Source: Bacillota bacterium (GTDB taxonomy: Bacteria > Bacillota > Clostridia > Oscillospirales > Acutalibacteraceae). Taken from it: a DNA stretch of 64,000 nucleotides. The position numbers and the translations under genes are program-made. The stretch spans positions 34,338 to 98,337 of the forward strand of contig JAEZGM010000029.1 of NCBI GenBank assembly GCA_023416955.1. The letters run 5' to 3'. The notes beneath the pieces were generated by a model. The model was given only the letters and a program-made list of their open reading frames with translations, ran no database searches and was not told where the DNA came from. Shown here piece after piece: positions 7,251 through 15,747 of the stretch; positions within the stretch are counted from its first letter, which is position 1; each line of letters begins with the position of its first letter.

Positions 7251-8552
7251 TCAGTTCAATACCTTCATTACATTCTGGACCTCCTCCTTTGTCTGCGTCT
7301 GGTTCAGGTAGTCCCAGGAGTAAAACATGAAGCCGTCGCAATCGGTCTTGCGCCCCAGTTCCACCTGCTGCGCCAGAATATTGGTGGCCTTCTTCCATGT
7401 GCCGCTGTCCGCGTCGGAACCCGCTTTGTAGACCGCCAACCCAAGGTACAACTTGATATTTCCATTGGTAACCATCTTGCGCCAGCTTTCCGCCGCCGTA
7501 TTGAACGGCAGAACCGGATTTTCAAAATTGACGTAGAGCTCCGGACAAATATAATCCACATACCCCTGCACGGAGCACCACGACTTTACGTCCGCGCCCA
7601 TATTCATATCGTTCTGTATGTTCCCCTGCGGCGCGATGCCAAATGGCAGGTTTGGCTTTACCGCTTTGATTTCGCTGTATACCTGTGCGATCATCGCGTT
7701 GATGTTCGCCCGACGCCAGTCCATCAGGCTAAGCGGAGTACCGTTTTTTGCGGCCTGTGCGCTGTAGCTATCATAGGCAGTTTTGTCGAACACCGCGTCC
7801 TGCGTCGGGTAAAAATAGTCGTCAAACTGAATTCCGTCCACATCGTAATTCTTTGCGATTTCCTGTGCGCCGTCCGCGATAAGCTTGCGCACTTGAGAAT
7901 ATGCCGGATTAAAGTATTTTCCGTTTCCGTTGTCCACAACCCAGTCCGCTTTGCCGGAATCTGCCTTCCATGTATTATAGACATTTGTCTGTGCCAGTAT
8001 GGACGGCGTGTTGGACATTTGGATACGCAACGGATTCAGCCAAACATGAATGCCGAGCCCGGCCTGATGCGCCGACTCCACCATGATTTTCAGCGGATCA
8101 TAGCCGGGGTTCACGCCTTGTGTCCCGCCTACTACATGGCTCCATGGGTAATAAGCGGACTGATACAGCGCATCGCCGAACGGGCGAACCTGTACAATCA
8201 GCGTATTCATGCCCGCTTTTTTGGAACCGGTTACAATTTCATTGAATTTCTTTGTAAAGGCAGCCTCGCTTTTGTCGTCCGCCCTGCTCATGTCAAGGCT
8301 CATGTACGGCACCCAGACGGCGCGCATTTCTCCTTTCGCGGCAGTGGCTGCCACTGCGGTTGACGACACGCCTGCGGCATTCGACTGAATTGCCGCGGAC
8401 TGCGATGCCTGCACATTGCTTTCCGGCTTTGGCTCCGTCTGGCCTTTTCCCGGCCGAAGGCTGAAATTAACAACCATTGTAACTGCGATTGCCGCTGCCA
8501 GAATACATACACATACGAGGATACTGTGGCGGTTAAATATTTTTACGACCAT
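7251..8552 (-). CDS. Family 10-like glycosyl hydrolase (GHL10), secreted/anchored
   Basis: The 433-residue protein has an N-terminal hydrophobic segment (about residues 9-31) and then a Gln/Ser/Ala-rich linker to about residue 75. A GHL10 (formerly DUF187, YngK-like) catalytic-like barrel follows: GEMRAVWVPYMSLDMS, GMNTLIVQVRPFGDALY, GLGIHVWLNPLR, NYDVDGIQFDDYFYP and LPFGIAPQGN. GHL10 proteins are thought to act on cell-surface polysaccharide, but the substrate is unknown. I chose the ATG at 8552 because AAAGGAAGGA lies 5-6 bases upstream; an in-frame ATG at 8591 has no site. It is the first gene of a possible unit with the MBL gene. Confidence 0.88.
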   Translation of the reverse strand: MVVKIFNRHSILVCVCILAAAIAVTMVVNFSLRPGKGQTEPKPESNVQASQSAAIQSNAAGVSSTAVAATAAKGEMRAVWVPYMSLDMSRADDKSEAAFTKKFNEIVTGSKKAGMNTLIVQVRPFGDALYQSAYYPWSHVVGGTQGVNPGYDPLKIMVESAHQAGLGIHVWLNPLRIQMSNTPSILAQTNVYNTWKADSGKADWVVDNGNGKYFNPAYSQVRKLIADGAQEIAKNYDVDGIQFDDYFYPTQDAVFDKTAYDSYSAQAAKNGTPLSLMDWRRANINAMIAQVYSEIKAVKPNLPFGIAPQGNIQNDMNMGADVKSWCSVQGYVDYICPELYVNFENPVLPFNTAAESWRKMVTNGNIKLYLGLAVYKAGSDADSGTWKKATNILAQQVELGRKTDCDGFMFYSWDYLNQTQTKEEVQNVMKVLN

Positions 8553-8578
8553 AAAATCCTTCCTTTCATCCGCTTTAT

Positions 8579-8607
8579 TTGACATGAACACGGGAATCGT
8601 GTACGAT
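8579..8607 (+). promoter_or_regulatory. Likely sigma-A promoter of the zinc-ribbon gene
   Basis: TTGACA (8579-8584), a 17-bp spacer and TACGAT (8602-8607) give a start near 8614, just ahead of GGAGG and the ATG at 8636. It overlaps the leader of the divergent GHL10 gene, for which I see no convincing promoter. Confidence 0.5.
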
Positions 8608-8635
8608 ACTGTTATAACATTTTGGAGGCTGCACC

Positions 8636-9004
8636 ATGTTTTTTATCATTGGTATTACAGACGGCTCTGCAAGCCTTGGCTCGCGCAGATGCCGGGTATT
8701 TGCGTGCTGCGGAACTACCGGCGCGATGGGTGCCGTGACCTGCACATATCAGCAATTCACACTGTTCTTTATTCCTCTGTTTCGCTTTGGGAAACGGTAC
8801 TTTGTAACCTGCCCCCAATGCGGTACTGTTTACGAGCTTACGAAAGAGGAAGGCAAACGGATTGCACGCGACCCTTCCGCTGAAATTGACCCAAACCAGA
8901 TGTTCCCGGTGCAGCGGAATTACGGCAAAGCCTGCCCGAACTGTCACTGCGTCGTTGACCCAAGCGCCCACTTCTGCCCGAATTGCGGAACAAAACTTTT
9001 TTAA
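8636..9004 (+). CDS. Zinc-ribbon domain protein
   Basis: This 122-residue protein contains two CxxC pairs in its C-terminal half. The first is CPQCGTVYELT, and the second is a zinc ribbon made of CPNCHCVVDPSAHFCPNCG at the very end. The N-terminal half is hydrophobic (MFFIIGITDG, FTLFFIPLFRFGKRYFV) and also Cys-rich (RRCRVFACCGTTG). Such small zinc-ribbon proteins are widespread and have no established role. GGAGG precedes the ATG by 7 bases. The next gene starts 10 bp after the stop, so they form a two-gene unit ending at the terminator at 9283-9323. Confidence 0.7.
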   Translation: MFFIIGITDGSASLGSRRCRVFACCGTTGAMGAVTCTYQQFTLFFIPLFRFGKRYFVTCPQCGTVYELTKEEGKRIARDPSAEIDPNQMFPVQRNYGKACPNCHCVVDPSAHFCPNCGTKLF

Positions 9005-9014
9005 GGAGTAAGAC

Positions 9015-9284
9015 ATGCCCTTTCATATATATTATTTAGTCTGGTTGATTATTATTAATTTCGCCGCGATACTCGCAACAGTCAGCGACAAGCGGCGCGC
9101 GCAGCGCCACCGCTGGCGCATACCGGAAAACACGCTGCTGTTTTTGGCAGCGCTGGGCGGCTCCCCCGCAATGCTGGTTACCATGAAATTGATTCGCCAT
9201 AAGACCCAGCACAAAAAATTCATGATAGGGATTCCGGTTATTATCGTGCTTCAGCTTGTTCTTTGCTATTTCATATTCAGATAA
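9015..9284 (+). CDS. DUF1294 family small membrane protein
   Basis: The 89-residue protein has a first membrane segment (about 4-22), then the conserved basic stretch SDKRRAQRHRWRIPE. A Gly-rich hydrophobic part (LLFLAALGGSPAMLVTMKL), the HKTQHKKF motif and a final membrane segment (about 72-88) follow. SDKRRAQ...RIPE, LGGSPG-like and HKT..KF are hallmarks of DUF1294. Function is unknown; in other proteins this domain is fused to cold-shock domains. AAGGAG lies just before the ATG and it follows the zinc-ribbon gene by 10 bp. Confidence 0.85.
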   Translation: MPFHIYYLVWLIIINFAAILATVSDKRRAQRHRWRIPENTLLFLAALGGSPAMLVTMKLIRHKTQHKKFMIGIPVIIVLQLVLCYFIFR

Positions 9285-9323
9285 AAAACGGCATACCCGA
9301 TACATTCAGGTATACCGTTTTTT
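9283..9323. terminator. Bidirectional terminator
   Basis: A 15-bp stem (9283-9297 with 9309-9323, one C-A mismatch) is flanked by A6 and T6. It lies between the convergent DUF1294 and HIT genes. The left arm overlaps the stop codon of DUF1294. Confidence 0.85.
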
Positions 9324-9354
9324 GCATAATATTGGGGAATCATGAAGATTTGTC

Positions 9355-9822
9355 TTACCGATCATACTCTTCTATAAGCTCACGAATTTTCTTCGACAGC
9401 TGCTCTTTTAACGCGCCGTGCTTTTCCTCGCTGAACTGAAATTTTTCCAAACTCCAGTTCTCTTTCGGATATTTCCAAACCGGCCCTTTTCTCAATTCTT
9501 CCTCTTCCCATGGATAGCGCGGAAAAATATGAGCGTGCAGAAAATCATCGGTATTTCCTAATATATCATAATTGACGCGGAGGGGGTTACAAACCGCTGT
9601 AATCGCGTCCCCAATTAACGTCATATCCGTCAGGAAGTCCCGCCTGTCGGGGAGCGGCAGATCATTCAGGCTTCTTACACTTGGATAAGCAAGCAGAATG
9701 CAATACCCCGGCAGAAACTGCGGGTCGCCGATTACTGCAAACCCGCTCTTCATTCTGACCAGCACCGTTGGGTTTTCCCCGCGTACTGCCGAGCCAATCC
9801 GGTCTTTTTGCCATTCGTTCAT
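9355..9822 (-). CDS. HIT family protein
   Basis: This is a 155-residue histidine-triad superfamily protein, likely a nucleotide hydrolase or transferase. The triad region reads DDFLHAHIFPRYPWEEEE: it has the first two histidines (HxH), with Phe where the classical HxHxHxx motif has the third. This variant occurs in HIT proteins related to diadenosine polyphosphate hydrolases. Upstream conserved elements are GFAVIGDPQFLPGYCILLAY and LPLPDRRDFLTDM. AAAGGAG precedes the ATG. It lies downstream of leuS on the same strand, but a strong terminator at 9843-9882 separates them. The substrate is unknown. Confidence 0.85.
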   Translation of the reverse strand: MNEWQKDRIGSAVRGENPTVLVRMKSGFAVIGDPQFLPGYCILLAYPSVRSLNDLPLPDRRDFLTDMTLIGDAITAVCNPLRVNYDILGNTDDFLHAHIFPRYPWEEEELRKGPVWKYPKENWSLEKFQFSEEKHGALKEQLSKKIRELIEEYDR

Positions 9823-9842
9823 ATGCCAGCTCCTTTAAAGAT

Positions 9843-9882
9843 AAAATCAGGCGATGCCGCAGCGACGGCACCGCCTGATTTT
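9843..9882. terminator. Terminator of leuS
   Basis: A 17-bp stem (9843-9859 with 9866-9882, one mismatch) closes over a 6-base loop, with T-rich sequence on both outer sides. It stands 7 bp after the leuS stop and ahead of the HIT gene, and should end the long minus-strand housekeeping transcript. Confidence 0.85.
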
Positions 9883-9889
9883 GGTATTT

Positions 9890-12298
9890 TTATTTTACAA
9901 CAATATTGACCAGCTTGCCGGGAACGTAAACCTCTTTTACGACGGTTTTTCCGGTCATTTCAGCGGTGACCTTTTCGTCCGCTTTTGCGGCGACAAGGGC
10001 ATCCTCTTTAGAAATATCCGCGGCGACATTCAAGCGGGCGCGAACCTTTCCGTTCAGCTGTACCACAATTTCAATCGTCGATTCCTTGCACTTCGCTGCG
10101 TCATAAGCCGGCCACTCCTGCTGGCATGCGAGGCCTTCGCCCAACTTTAGCTCCGACCAGACTTCTTCGGTCACATGGGGTGCAAAGGGGTTCAGCAGAA
10201 CCGTATAAATCTTTAGTTCGTCACAGGTGATGGAGCCCGCGTCGGAAATATCGTTCATCAGCGCCATCAGTGCGGCAATTGCGGTATTGAACTTTAAGGC
10301 TTCAATATCCTCGCCGACTTTTTTGATGGTCTTGTGGAACGCTGTTTCAAGGCTCCCCCGGATTCCTGCTTCCTGGCTTACGATATTCTGCAAGTTCCAG
10401 TAGCGCTCCACAAAGCGGCGGCAGCCCTTAATGCCCGCGGAACTCCACGGAGCGGACTTTTCAAAATCGCCGATAAACATTTCATACAGGCGCATGGTAT
10501 CCGCGCCGTATTCATCAACAATATCATCGGGGTTCACGACGTTGCCACGCGACTTGCTCATCTTTTCCCCGTTTTCACCGAGGATCATGCCGTGGCTTGT
10601 ACGCTTTGCGTACGGCTCGGGCGTGGGCACTTCGCCAATATCGTAAAGGAATTTATGCCAGAAGCGGCTGTAAAGCAGATGCAATGTGGTATGTTCCATA
10701 CCGCCGTTGTACCAGTCCACCTCACCCCAATACTTCAGTGCATCTTTGCCCGCAAATGCTTCGCTATTATGCGGGTCCATGTAACGCAGAAAGTACCAGG
10801 AAGAGCCGGCCCACTGGGGCATGGTGTCCGTTTCACGGTGCGCCTTGCCGCCGCAGTGCGGGCAGGTTGTTTCCACCCAGTCCGTCATATGAGCAAGCGG
10901 GGATTCGCCGTTGTCGGTCGGCTCGTAGGAATCAACCTCCGGCAGGCGAAGCGGAAGCTCGCTTTCCGGCAGAGGTACATATCCGCATTTGTCACAGTGC
11001 ACAATCGGAATCGGCTCGCCCCAGTAGCGCTGGCGGGAAAATACCCAGTCGCGCAGCTTGTAGTTCACCTTTGAATGCCCGATTCCTTTTTCGGTTAAGT
11101 ACTCCGTAATCTTCTTTTTTGCTTCCTCCACGGTCAGGCCGTCTAGAATCCCGGAGTTTACCATGATTCCGGTAGCGCAATCCGTAAACGCTTCTTCCTG
11201 CACATTGCCGCCCTTTACGACCTCAATGATCGGAAGGTCAAATTTCTTCGCAAACTCCCAGTCGCGGGTATCGTGCGCAGGAACCGCCATAATTGCGCCG
11301 GTTCCGTAAGAAACCAGAACATAATCGGAAATAAAAATCGGGATTTCTTTTCCTGTCAGCGGGTTCACAGCGCGCACGCCGTCAAGCCGCACGCCGGTCT
11401 TGTCTTTCGCAACTTCGGTACGCTCAAAGTCGGACTTTTTCGCGGCCTCTTCCTGATAAGCGCGGATTTCGTCTATATTGCGGAGCCGGTCAGCCCATTT
11501 TTCAATCATTGGGTGCTCCGGCGAAACGACCATGTAAGTCGCGCCGTAGATCGTGTCGGGGCGGGTGGTGTAGACGGTCAGAACATCGCCCGTCGTGGCG
11601 GTAAACTCAATTTCCGCGCCGGTGGAGCGACCAATCCAGTTGATCTGCTGCGCTTTTACACGATCGGGGTAATCCACAAGGTCAAGGTCGTCGATCAGGC
11701 GCTGTGCGTATTCGGTGATTTTCAGCATCCACTGGGATTTCACCTTATGCACAACTTCGCTGCCGCAGCGCTCGCACACGCCGTTGACAACTTCTTCGTT
11801 TGCCAGCACGCATTTACAGGAGGTGCACCAGTTGACGGACATTTCTTTTTTATAAGCCAGACCATGTTTAAACAGCTGAAGAAAAATCCACTGCGTCCAT
11901 TTGTAGTACTCCGGGTCGGTCGTATTGATTTCGCGCGACCAGTCGAAGGAGATACCAAGCGACTGAAGCTGCTGCTTAAAACGGGCAATGTTTTTCGCGG
12001 TTACCTCAGCGGGGTGCACATGATTTTTAATGGCAAAGTTTTCGGTAGGGAGGCCAAACGCGTCCCAGCCAATAGGGTACAGCACATTGTAGCCCTGCAG
12101 GCGGCGTTTGCGCGCCACAATGTCAAGGGCGGTATAAGAGCGCGGGTGACCCACATGCAGTCCCTGCCCCGACGGGTAGGGAAACTCAACCAATGTGTAG
12201 TACTTCGGCTTGTCCGACTGGTTGGAAGCGTGAAAAACCCCGGTTTTCTCCCATTGTTCCTGCCATTTTTTTTCAAACTGTTTATGGTCGTATTTCAT
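9890..12298 (-). CDS. leuS: Leucyl-tRNA synthetase
   Basis: This cytoplasmic enzyme charges tRNA-Leu. The 802-residue protein is a bacterial class Ia synthetase. It has the HIGH-type motif [15 protein letters not shown] (about 41-55), the CP1 editing domain with [20 protein letters not shown] (about 245-265), zinc-ribbon cysteines [13 protein letters not shown] and CERCG (about 160-180), and KMSKSRGN (about 579). A C-terminal anticodon-binding domain follows. AGGAG precedes the ATG by 11 bases. No T-box fits in the 49 bp between it and rsfS, so it is presumably expressed from the upstream operon. It is the last gene before the strong terminator. Confidence 0.98.
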   Translation of the reverse strand: MKYDHKQFEKKWQEQWEKTGVFHASNQSDKPKYYTLVEFPYPSGQGLHVGHPRSYTALDIVARKRRLQGYNVLYPIGWDAFGLPTENFAIKNHVHPAEVTAKNIARFKQQLQSLGISFDWSREINTTDPEYYKWTQWIFLQLFKHGLAYKKEMSVNWCTSCKCVLANEEVVNGVCERCGSEVVHKVKSQWMLKITEYAQRLIDDLDLVDYPDRVKAQQINWIGRSTGAEIEFTATTGDVLTVYTTRPDTIYGATYMVVSPEHPMIEKWADRLRNIDEIRAYQEEAAKKSDFERTEVAKDKTGVRLDGVRAVNPLTGKEIPIFISDYVLVSYGTGAIMAVPAHDTRDWEFAKKFDLPIIEVVKGGNVQEEAFTDCATGIMVNSGILDGLTVEEAKKKITEYLTEKGIGHSKVNYKLRDWVFSRQRYWGEPIPIVHCDKCGYVPLPESELPLRLPEVDSYEPTDNGESPLAHMTDWVETTCPHCGGKAHRETDTMPQWAGSSWYFLRYMDPHNSEAFAGKDALKYWGEVDWYNGGMEHTTLHLLYSRFWHKFLYDIGEVPTPEPYAKRTSHGMILGENGEKMSKSRGNVVNPDDIVDEYGADTMRLYEMFIGDFEKSAPWSSAGIKGCRRFVERYWNLQNIVSQEAGIRGSLETAFHKTIKKVGEDIEALKFNTAIAALMALMNDISDAGSITCDELKIYTVLLNPFAPHVTEEVWSELKLGEGLACQQEWPAYDAAKCKESTIEIVVQLNGKVRARLNVAADISKEDALVAAKADEKVTAEMTGKTVVKEVYVPGKLVNIVVK

Positions 12299-12347
12299 TG
12301 TTTCGTTCGCTCCTGTACAATAAAGTTCTTATCGCTTTCGCTTTTAC

Positions 12348-12698
12348 TTATTCCACTCCCGGAATATTCACTTCCTCGCCGTCCTGCCACAAACGGTCAA
12401 GATCGTAAAACTGGCGGGATTCCGGCGTGAAAACGTGCACGATGACACTGGCGTAATCCAGAAGTACCCATGAGTTGGAACGGTAACCCTCGGTATGCTG
12501 CGGCTCAATGCCCAGTTCCGTCATTTTCTCTTCCACTTCATCTGCCAGAGATTTCACATGGGTGTTGCTCGTTCCGGTCGCGATTACAAAGTAATCCGCC
12601 AGAACGGAAATATCGTGAATACCAATTACTTTTAAATCCATTGCTTTTTTACTGTCGAGTACTTTTGCGGCTGCTGTTGCAAGGTCAAGTGGCTCCAT
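12348..12698 (-). CDS. rsfS: Ribosome silencing factor RsfS
   Basis: RsfS (Iojap family) binds ribosomal protein L14 and blocks subunit joining when nutrients are short. The protein is 116 residues from the ATG at 12698, which has AGAGG 9 bases upstream; an in-frame TTG 9 bases earlier abuts the site. Family patterns are visible: LKVIGIHDISVLADYFVIATG, SNTHVKSLADEVEEKM, GYRSNSWVLLDYASVIVHVF and RQFYDLDRLW. It sits between yqeK and leuS; nadD-yqeK-rsfS is a conserved order in Firmicutes. Confidence 0.96.
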   Translation of the reverse strand: MEPLDLATAAAKVLDSKKAMDLKVIGIHDISVLADYFVIATGTSNTHVKSLADEVEEKMTELGIEPQHTEGYRSNSWVLLDYASVIVHVFTPESRQFYDLDRLWQDGEEVNIPGVE

Positions 12699-12720
12699 TC
12701 TTAACAACCTCTCATCTCAA

Positions 12721-13290
12721 TTATTTATACAACAGGATTACCTGATTATAGGCGGAAATCGTGTCGGGGTGAATGGGACGATAGCTGAAAGACAAATCCT
12801 TTATGCTGAACGCAAGGCCCTCCACCATGGCTTCCTCAAGACTGACATTCGCGGCTTTACGCAGATTCTCCACTCCATCGTAATCCCGGTCTTCTGAAAT
12901 AAAGTCGGCCACAAACACGACCTGCTCCAGCAGAGACATGTTGGCGCGCCCCGTGGTGTGGTAGCGCACAGCGTCCAGAATCTCACGGTCGGTAATGTTC
13001 AGCTCGTGCTCCAGATAGGCGCTCCCCAGCATGGAGTGCCACAGCTTGGGTGCTCTGCGTTCCACCGCCGTCAGAATAATGTCATAGCGCGTCATCATTT
13101 TCAGCTGCTCGTTCGACGGTGTTTCCTTCATGATATCGTGCAGTATGCCCGCAAGCGCGGCTTTTTCCGCATCCGCTCCGTATTTTTGAGCAAGCTCAGC
13201 TGCCGCGTTACTGACACAAACGGAATGATAATAGCGCTTATCGCTCAAAAACGGTTTAATGATTTCCTTATAAGCCTGCAAATCTTTCAT
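12721..13290 (-). CDS. yqeK: HD-domain nucleotide hydrolase YqeK (Ap4A hydrolase)
   Basis: The 189-residue HD superfamily phosphohydrolase matches YqeK, a symmetrical bis(5'-nucleosyl)-tetraphosphatase. Metal-site residues are seen in KRYYHSVCVSNAA (His), ILHDIMKETP (HD), the LWHSMLGS and VRYHTTGRANMS histidines, and VVFVADFISEDR (Asp). The start overlaps the end of nadD by 4 bp (ATGA), so the two are coupled. It lies in the conserved nadD-yqeK-rsfS block. Confidence 0.94.
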   Translation of the reverse strand: MKDLQAYKEIIKPFLSDKRYYHSVCVSNAAAELAQKYGADAEKAALAGILHDIMKETPSNEQLKMMTRYDIILTAVERRAPKLWHSMLGSAYLEHELNITDREILDAVRYHTTGRANMSLLEQVVFVADFISEDRDYDGVENLRKAANVSLEEAMVEGLAFSIKDLSFSYRPIHPDTISAYNQVILLYK

Positions 13291-13895
13291 CTTCCACGCT
13301 CCATATACAAATGATGTTCTTTAATGTACTCCTCTACCCCCGGCGGCACCAGCGCGGAGATGCTTTCTCCGTTTTGGACGGCGCCGCGCACCATGGTAGA
13401 GGAAATCGGCAGGTATTCAATATCACGCACTGCGGTCTTCGCCCCGTACTGTTCCAGAACGCGGGCATGGTCAAGCAGCCTCTGCATTCCTTCTGTGCTG
13501 CGCGGCGCGGCGCAGAGCGTGGCAAGCGAATAAAGGACTTCGGGTCTGTTCCAGTCCTGCACGGTCAGAAACATGTCCTCCCCCATCAGCAGATATAATT
13601 CGTCATCGGGATGCTCCTTTTTCAGCGCAATCAGTGTGTCGGCTGTATAGCTGAGGCCTTCCCGCCGCAGCTCCATATCGCTTACGGCAAAAAGAGCGTC
13701 CCGCGCGGCAAATTCGCACATAGCGAGCCTGTCCGCGGCTGGCACCAAATTCGGCGCGCTCTTATGCGGCGGCACACGGGTGGGAATCAGCAGAACCCGG
13801 TCGATGCCGAGCAACAGGGAAAACTGTTTTGCCAGATGAACATGCCCGTTATGAATGGGATTAAATGTTCCGCCGTAAATTGCTATCTTTTGCAT
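13287..13895 (-). CDS. nadD: Nicotinate-nucleotide adenylyltransferase
   Basis: NadD makes deamido-NAD from nicotinate mononucleotide and ATP. At 202 residues it has the normal size. The nucleotidyltransferase signature GGTFNPIHNGHVHLA (9-23) includes the HxGH motif, and the PTRVPPHK loop follows. The closing ISSTMVRG motif lies at about 163-170. The downstream yqeK starts within its last codons. It sits between yhbY and yqeK in the housekeeping operon. Confidence 0.97.
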   Translation of the reverse strand: MQKIAIYGGTFNPIHNGHVHLAKQFSLLLGIDRVLLIPTRVPPHKSAPNLVPAADRLAMCEFAARDALFAVSDMELRREGLSYTADTLIALKKEHPDDELYLLMGEDMFLTVQDWNRPEVLYSLATLCAAPRSTEGMQRLLDHARVLEQYGAKTAVRDIEYLPISSTMVRGAVQNGESISALVPPGVEEYIKEHHLYMERGR

Positions 13896-13930
13896 TGTTT
13901 CCCTTTTTATTATTGATAATTTATATGATA

Positions 13931-14236
13931 TTACTTTTTGGGCGCTAATGGAAGAGTTATTTTCGGTTCTTTCGTATTTCTGCGGTAAAGTACGAACTTG
14001 GAGCCGATCACCTGCACCACTTCGGACTGTGTTTGTTCCGCCAGCTGCTGCGCCGCCTCTTTTGCCTTTACGGGCGATGTTTCCAGCGCTTTCCCTTTTA
14101 CAAGTTCGCGCGCGGTCAGCGCGGTGTCGGCCTGATGAATTAGTTCCGCGCCGATACCGGATTTCCCGATCATCACAATCGTATCAATGTCGTTTGCAAG
14201 GGAGCGCAGATAAGCGCGCTGTTTGCTTGTCAGCAT
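13931..14236 (-). CDS. yhbY: YhbY/CRS1 RNA-binding protein
   Basis: This is a 101-residue protein with one CRM (CRS1-YhbY) RNA-binding domain. It has the N-terminus LTSKQRAYLRSLANDID and the GKSGI loop in place of the usual GxxG; ARELVKGKAL follows and then QVIGSKFVLYRR. YhbY associates with pre-50S particles and is thought to aid ribosome assembly. Its start overlaps the 3' end of rdgB by 7 bp, so the two are co-translated. It precedes nadD by 35 bp. Confidence 0.94.
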   Translation of the reverse strand: MLTSKQRAYLRSLANDIDTIVMIGKSGIGAELIHQADTALTARELVKGKALETSPVKAKEAAQQLAEQTQSEVVQVIGSKFVLYRRNTKEPKITLPLAPKK

Positions 14237-14820
14237 GATAAATTCTCCTTTATTTGTCCCAGTTCTATTGCCAATGCGCGAAGCGCGCGTCCGCGGTGAC
14301 TGACGGCATCTTTTTCCGCTGCGCTCAGTTCACTGAAGGATTTTCCGTCAACCAGAAAGATGGGGTCATAGCCAAATCCGCCCGTACCTTGCGGTTCAAA
14401 CGCAATCGTACCCGGGCACTCGCCCTGCACGTCAATTCTCCTGCCATCAGGAAAAACACAGCAGACTGCGCTTGCAAATTTTGCCGTGCGCTTTTCCTTT
14501 GGAATATCCTTTATATTTGCCAATAATTTATTAATCCGATCCTCGTCACTTGCGTCCGGCCCGGCATAGCGGGCGGAATACACGCCCGGCGCACCGTCCA
14601 GCGCGTCGACCATCAGTCCCGAATCGTCCGCTACGGCGGGCATTCCTGTTTGACGGCAGGCAGCCTCCGCTTTTAGAAACGCGTTTTCCCGGAATGTGGT
14701 TCCGGTTTCCTCCACTTCGTCAAGCTCGGCAGTAACCGCTTCAATATTCAGCGGGGCAAGAATCCGCTGAAGCTCTTTCAGCTTTCCCGGGTTGTGCGTC
14801 GCGATTACAAACGTGCTCAT
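14230..14820 (-). CDS. rdgB: XTP/dITP diphosphatase (RdgB/HAM1)
   Basis: This housecleaning pyrophosphatase removes non-canonical purine nucleoside triphosphates such as XTP and dITP. The 196-residue protein shows the family signatures: FVIATHNPGKLKEL at the N-terminus, TFRENAFLKAEAA, PAVADDSGLMVDALDGAPGVYSARYAG with catalytic Asp residues, GTGGFGYDPIF, and AVSHRGRAL near the end. It overlaps ftsY by 4 bp upstream and yhbY by 7 bp downstream, so this part of the operon is tightly coupled. Confidence 0.96.
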   Translation of the reverse strand: MSTFVIATHNPGKLKELQRILAPLNIEAVTAELDEVEETGTTFRENAFLKAEAACRQTGMPAVADDSGLMVDALDGAPGVYSARYAGPDASDEDRINKLLANIKDIPKEKRTAKFASAVCCVFPDGRRIDVQGECPGTIAFEPQGTGGFGYDPIFLVDGKSFSELSAAEKDAVSHRGRALRALAIELGQIKENLSC

Positions 14821-15734
14821 TCTCTTTCCCTTCCAAACAGCGCCGCGGCGAATTCATCGGCATTGAACGGCTGCAAATCGTCAACCTGTTCCCCTACCCC
14901 GATAAACTTCACCGGTAAATCCAATTCTTCGCGGATGGCAAGCACTACGCCGCCGCGCGCCGTGCCGTCCAGCTTGGTCAGCACAATGCCGGTAATATTG
15001 GCGGCATTCTTGAATTCACGCGCCTGATTCACCGCGTTTTGCCCGGTGGTCGCGTCCAGCACCAGCAGTACTTCTTTGTCGGCGTCCGGCAGCTCGCGGT
15101 CAATCACGCGATTTATTTTCGCCAGCTCATCCATCAGATACTTTTTATTATGCAGACGTCCGGCTGTATCGCAGATAACCACGTCCGCGTTGCGGGACTT
15201 GGCGGCGGCAATGGAATCAAATACCACGGACGCGGGGTCGCTGCCCTCGGCCTGCTTAATCAAATCAGCGCCGGAACGCTGCGCCCAGACTTCCAGCTGT
15301 TCGATTGCCGCCGCGCGGAAGGTATCCGCCGCGCCCAGAATAACGCTTTTATTTTCTTTTCTCAGCTTTGACGCAATTTTCCCGATGGTGGTAGTTTTAC
15401 CCACGCCGTTCACGCCGATAACAAGGATGACGGACGGTTTCGTGGCGATTTGCAGTTCTTCGCCGCCACGCAGCATCTCCGCCACAATCTCGCGGATCAG
15501 CCCGTAAATTTCGTTCGGGTCGGTAACACCCTTTTCTTTCACTTTTTTACGCAGCGCGTCACAGATATGCTCCGCTGTGTGCACGCCCACATCCCCCATT
15601 ACAAGCAGCTCTTCCAGCTCCTCGAAAAGGGATTCGTCTATCTTCGTAAAGGAATTCAGCATGGTTTCAACTGATCTACTCATGCTGTCCCTTGTTTTCT
15701 TCAAGCCTTCTTTAATTTTTGAGAAGAAGCCCAT
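14817..15734 (-). CDS. ftsY: Signal recognition particle receptor FtsY
   Basis: This SRP GTPase receives ribosome-nascent chains at the membrane. The 305-residue protein has a short N-terminus (no long acidic A domain), an N helical domain, then the G domain: GVNGVGKTTTIGKIA (about 106), DTFRAAAIEQLE, DTAGRLHNKK (about 187), TKLDGTARGG (about 252) and FIGVGEQVDDLQPF at the end. It follows smc by 13 bp and overlaps rdgB by 4 bp. The smc-ftsY pair is a conserved Firmicute arrangement. Confidence 0.98.
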   Translation of the reverse strand: MGFFSKIKEGLKKTRDSMSRSVETMLNSFTKIDESLFEELEELLVMGDVGVHTAEHICDALRKKVKEKGVTDPNEIYGLIREIVAEMLRGGEELQIATKPSVILVIGVNGVGKTTTIGKIASKLRKENKSVILGAADTFRAAAIEQLEVWAQRSGADLIKQAEGSDPASVVFDSIAAAKSRNADVVICDTAGRLHNKKYLMDELAKINRVIDRELPDADKEVLLVLDATTGQNAVNQAREFKNAANITGIVLTKLDGTARGGVVLAIREELDLPVKFIGVGEQVDDLQPFNADEFAAALFGRERE

Positions 15735-15747
15735 TCATATCCTCCTT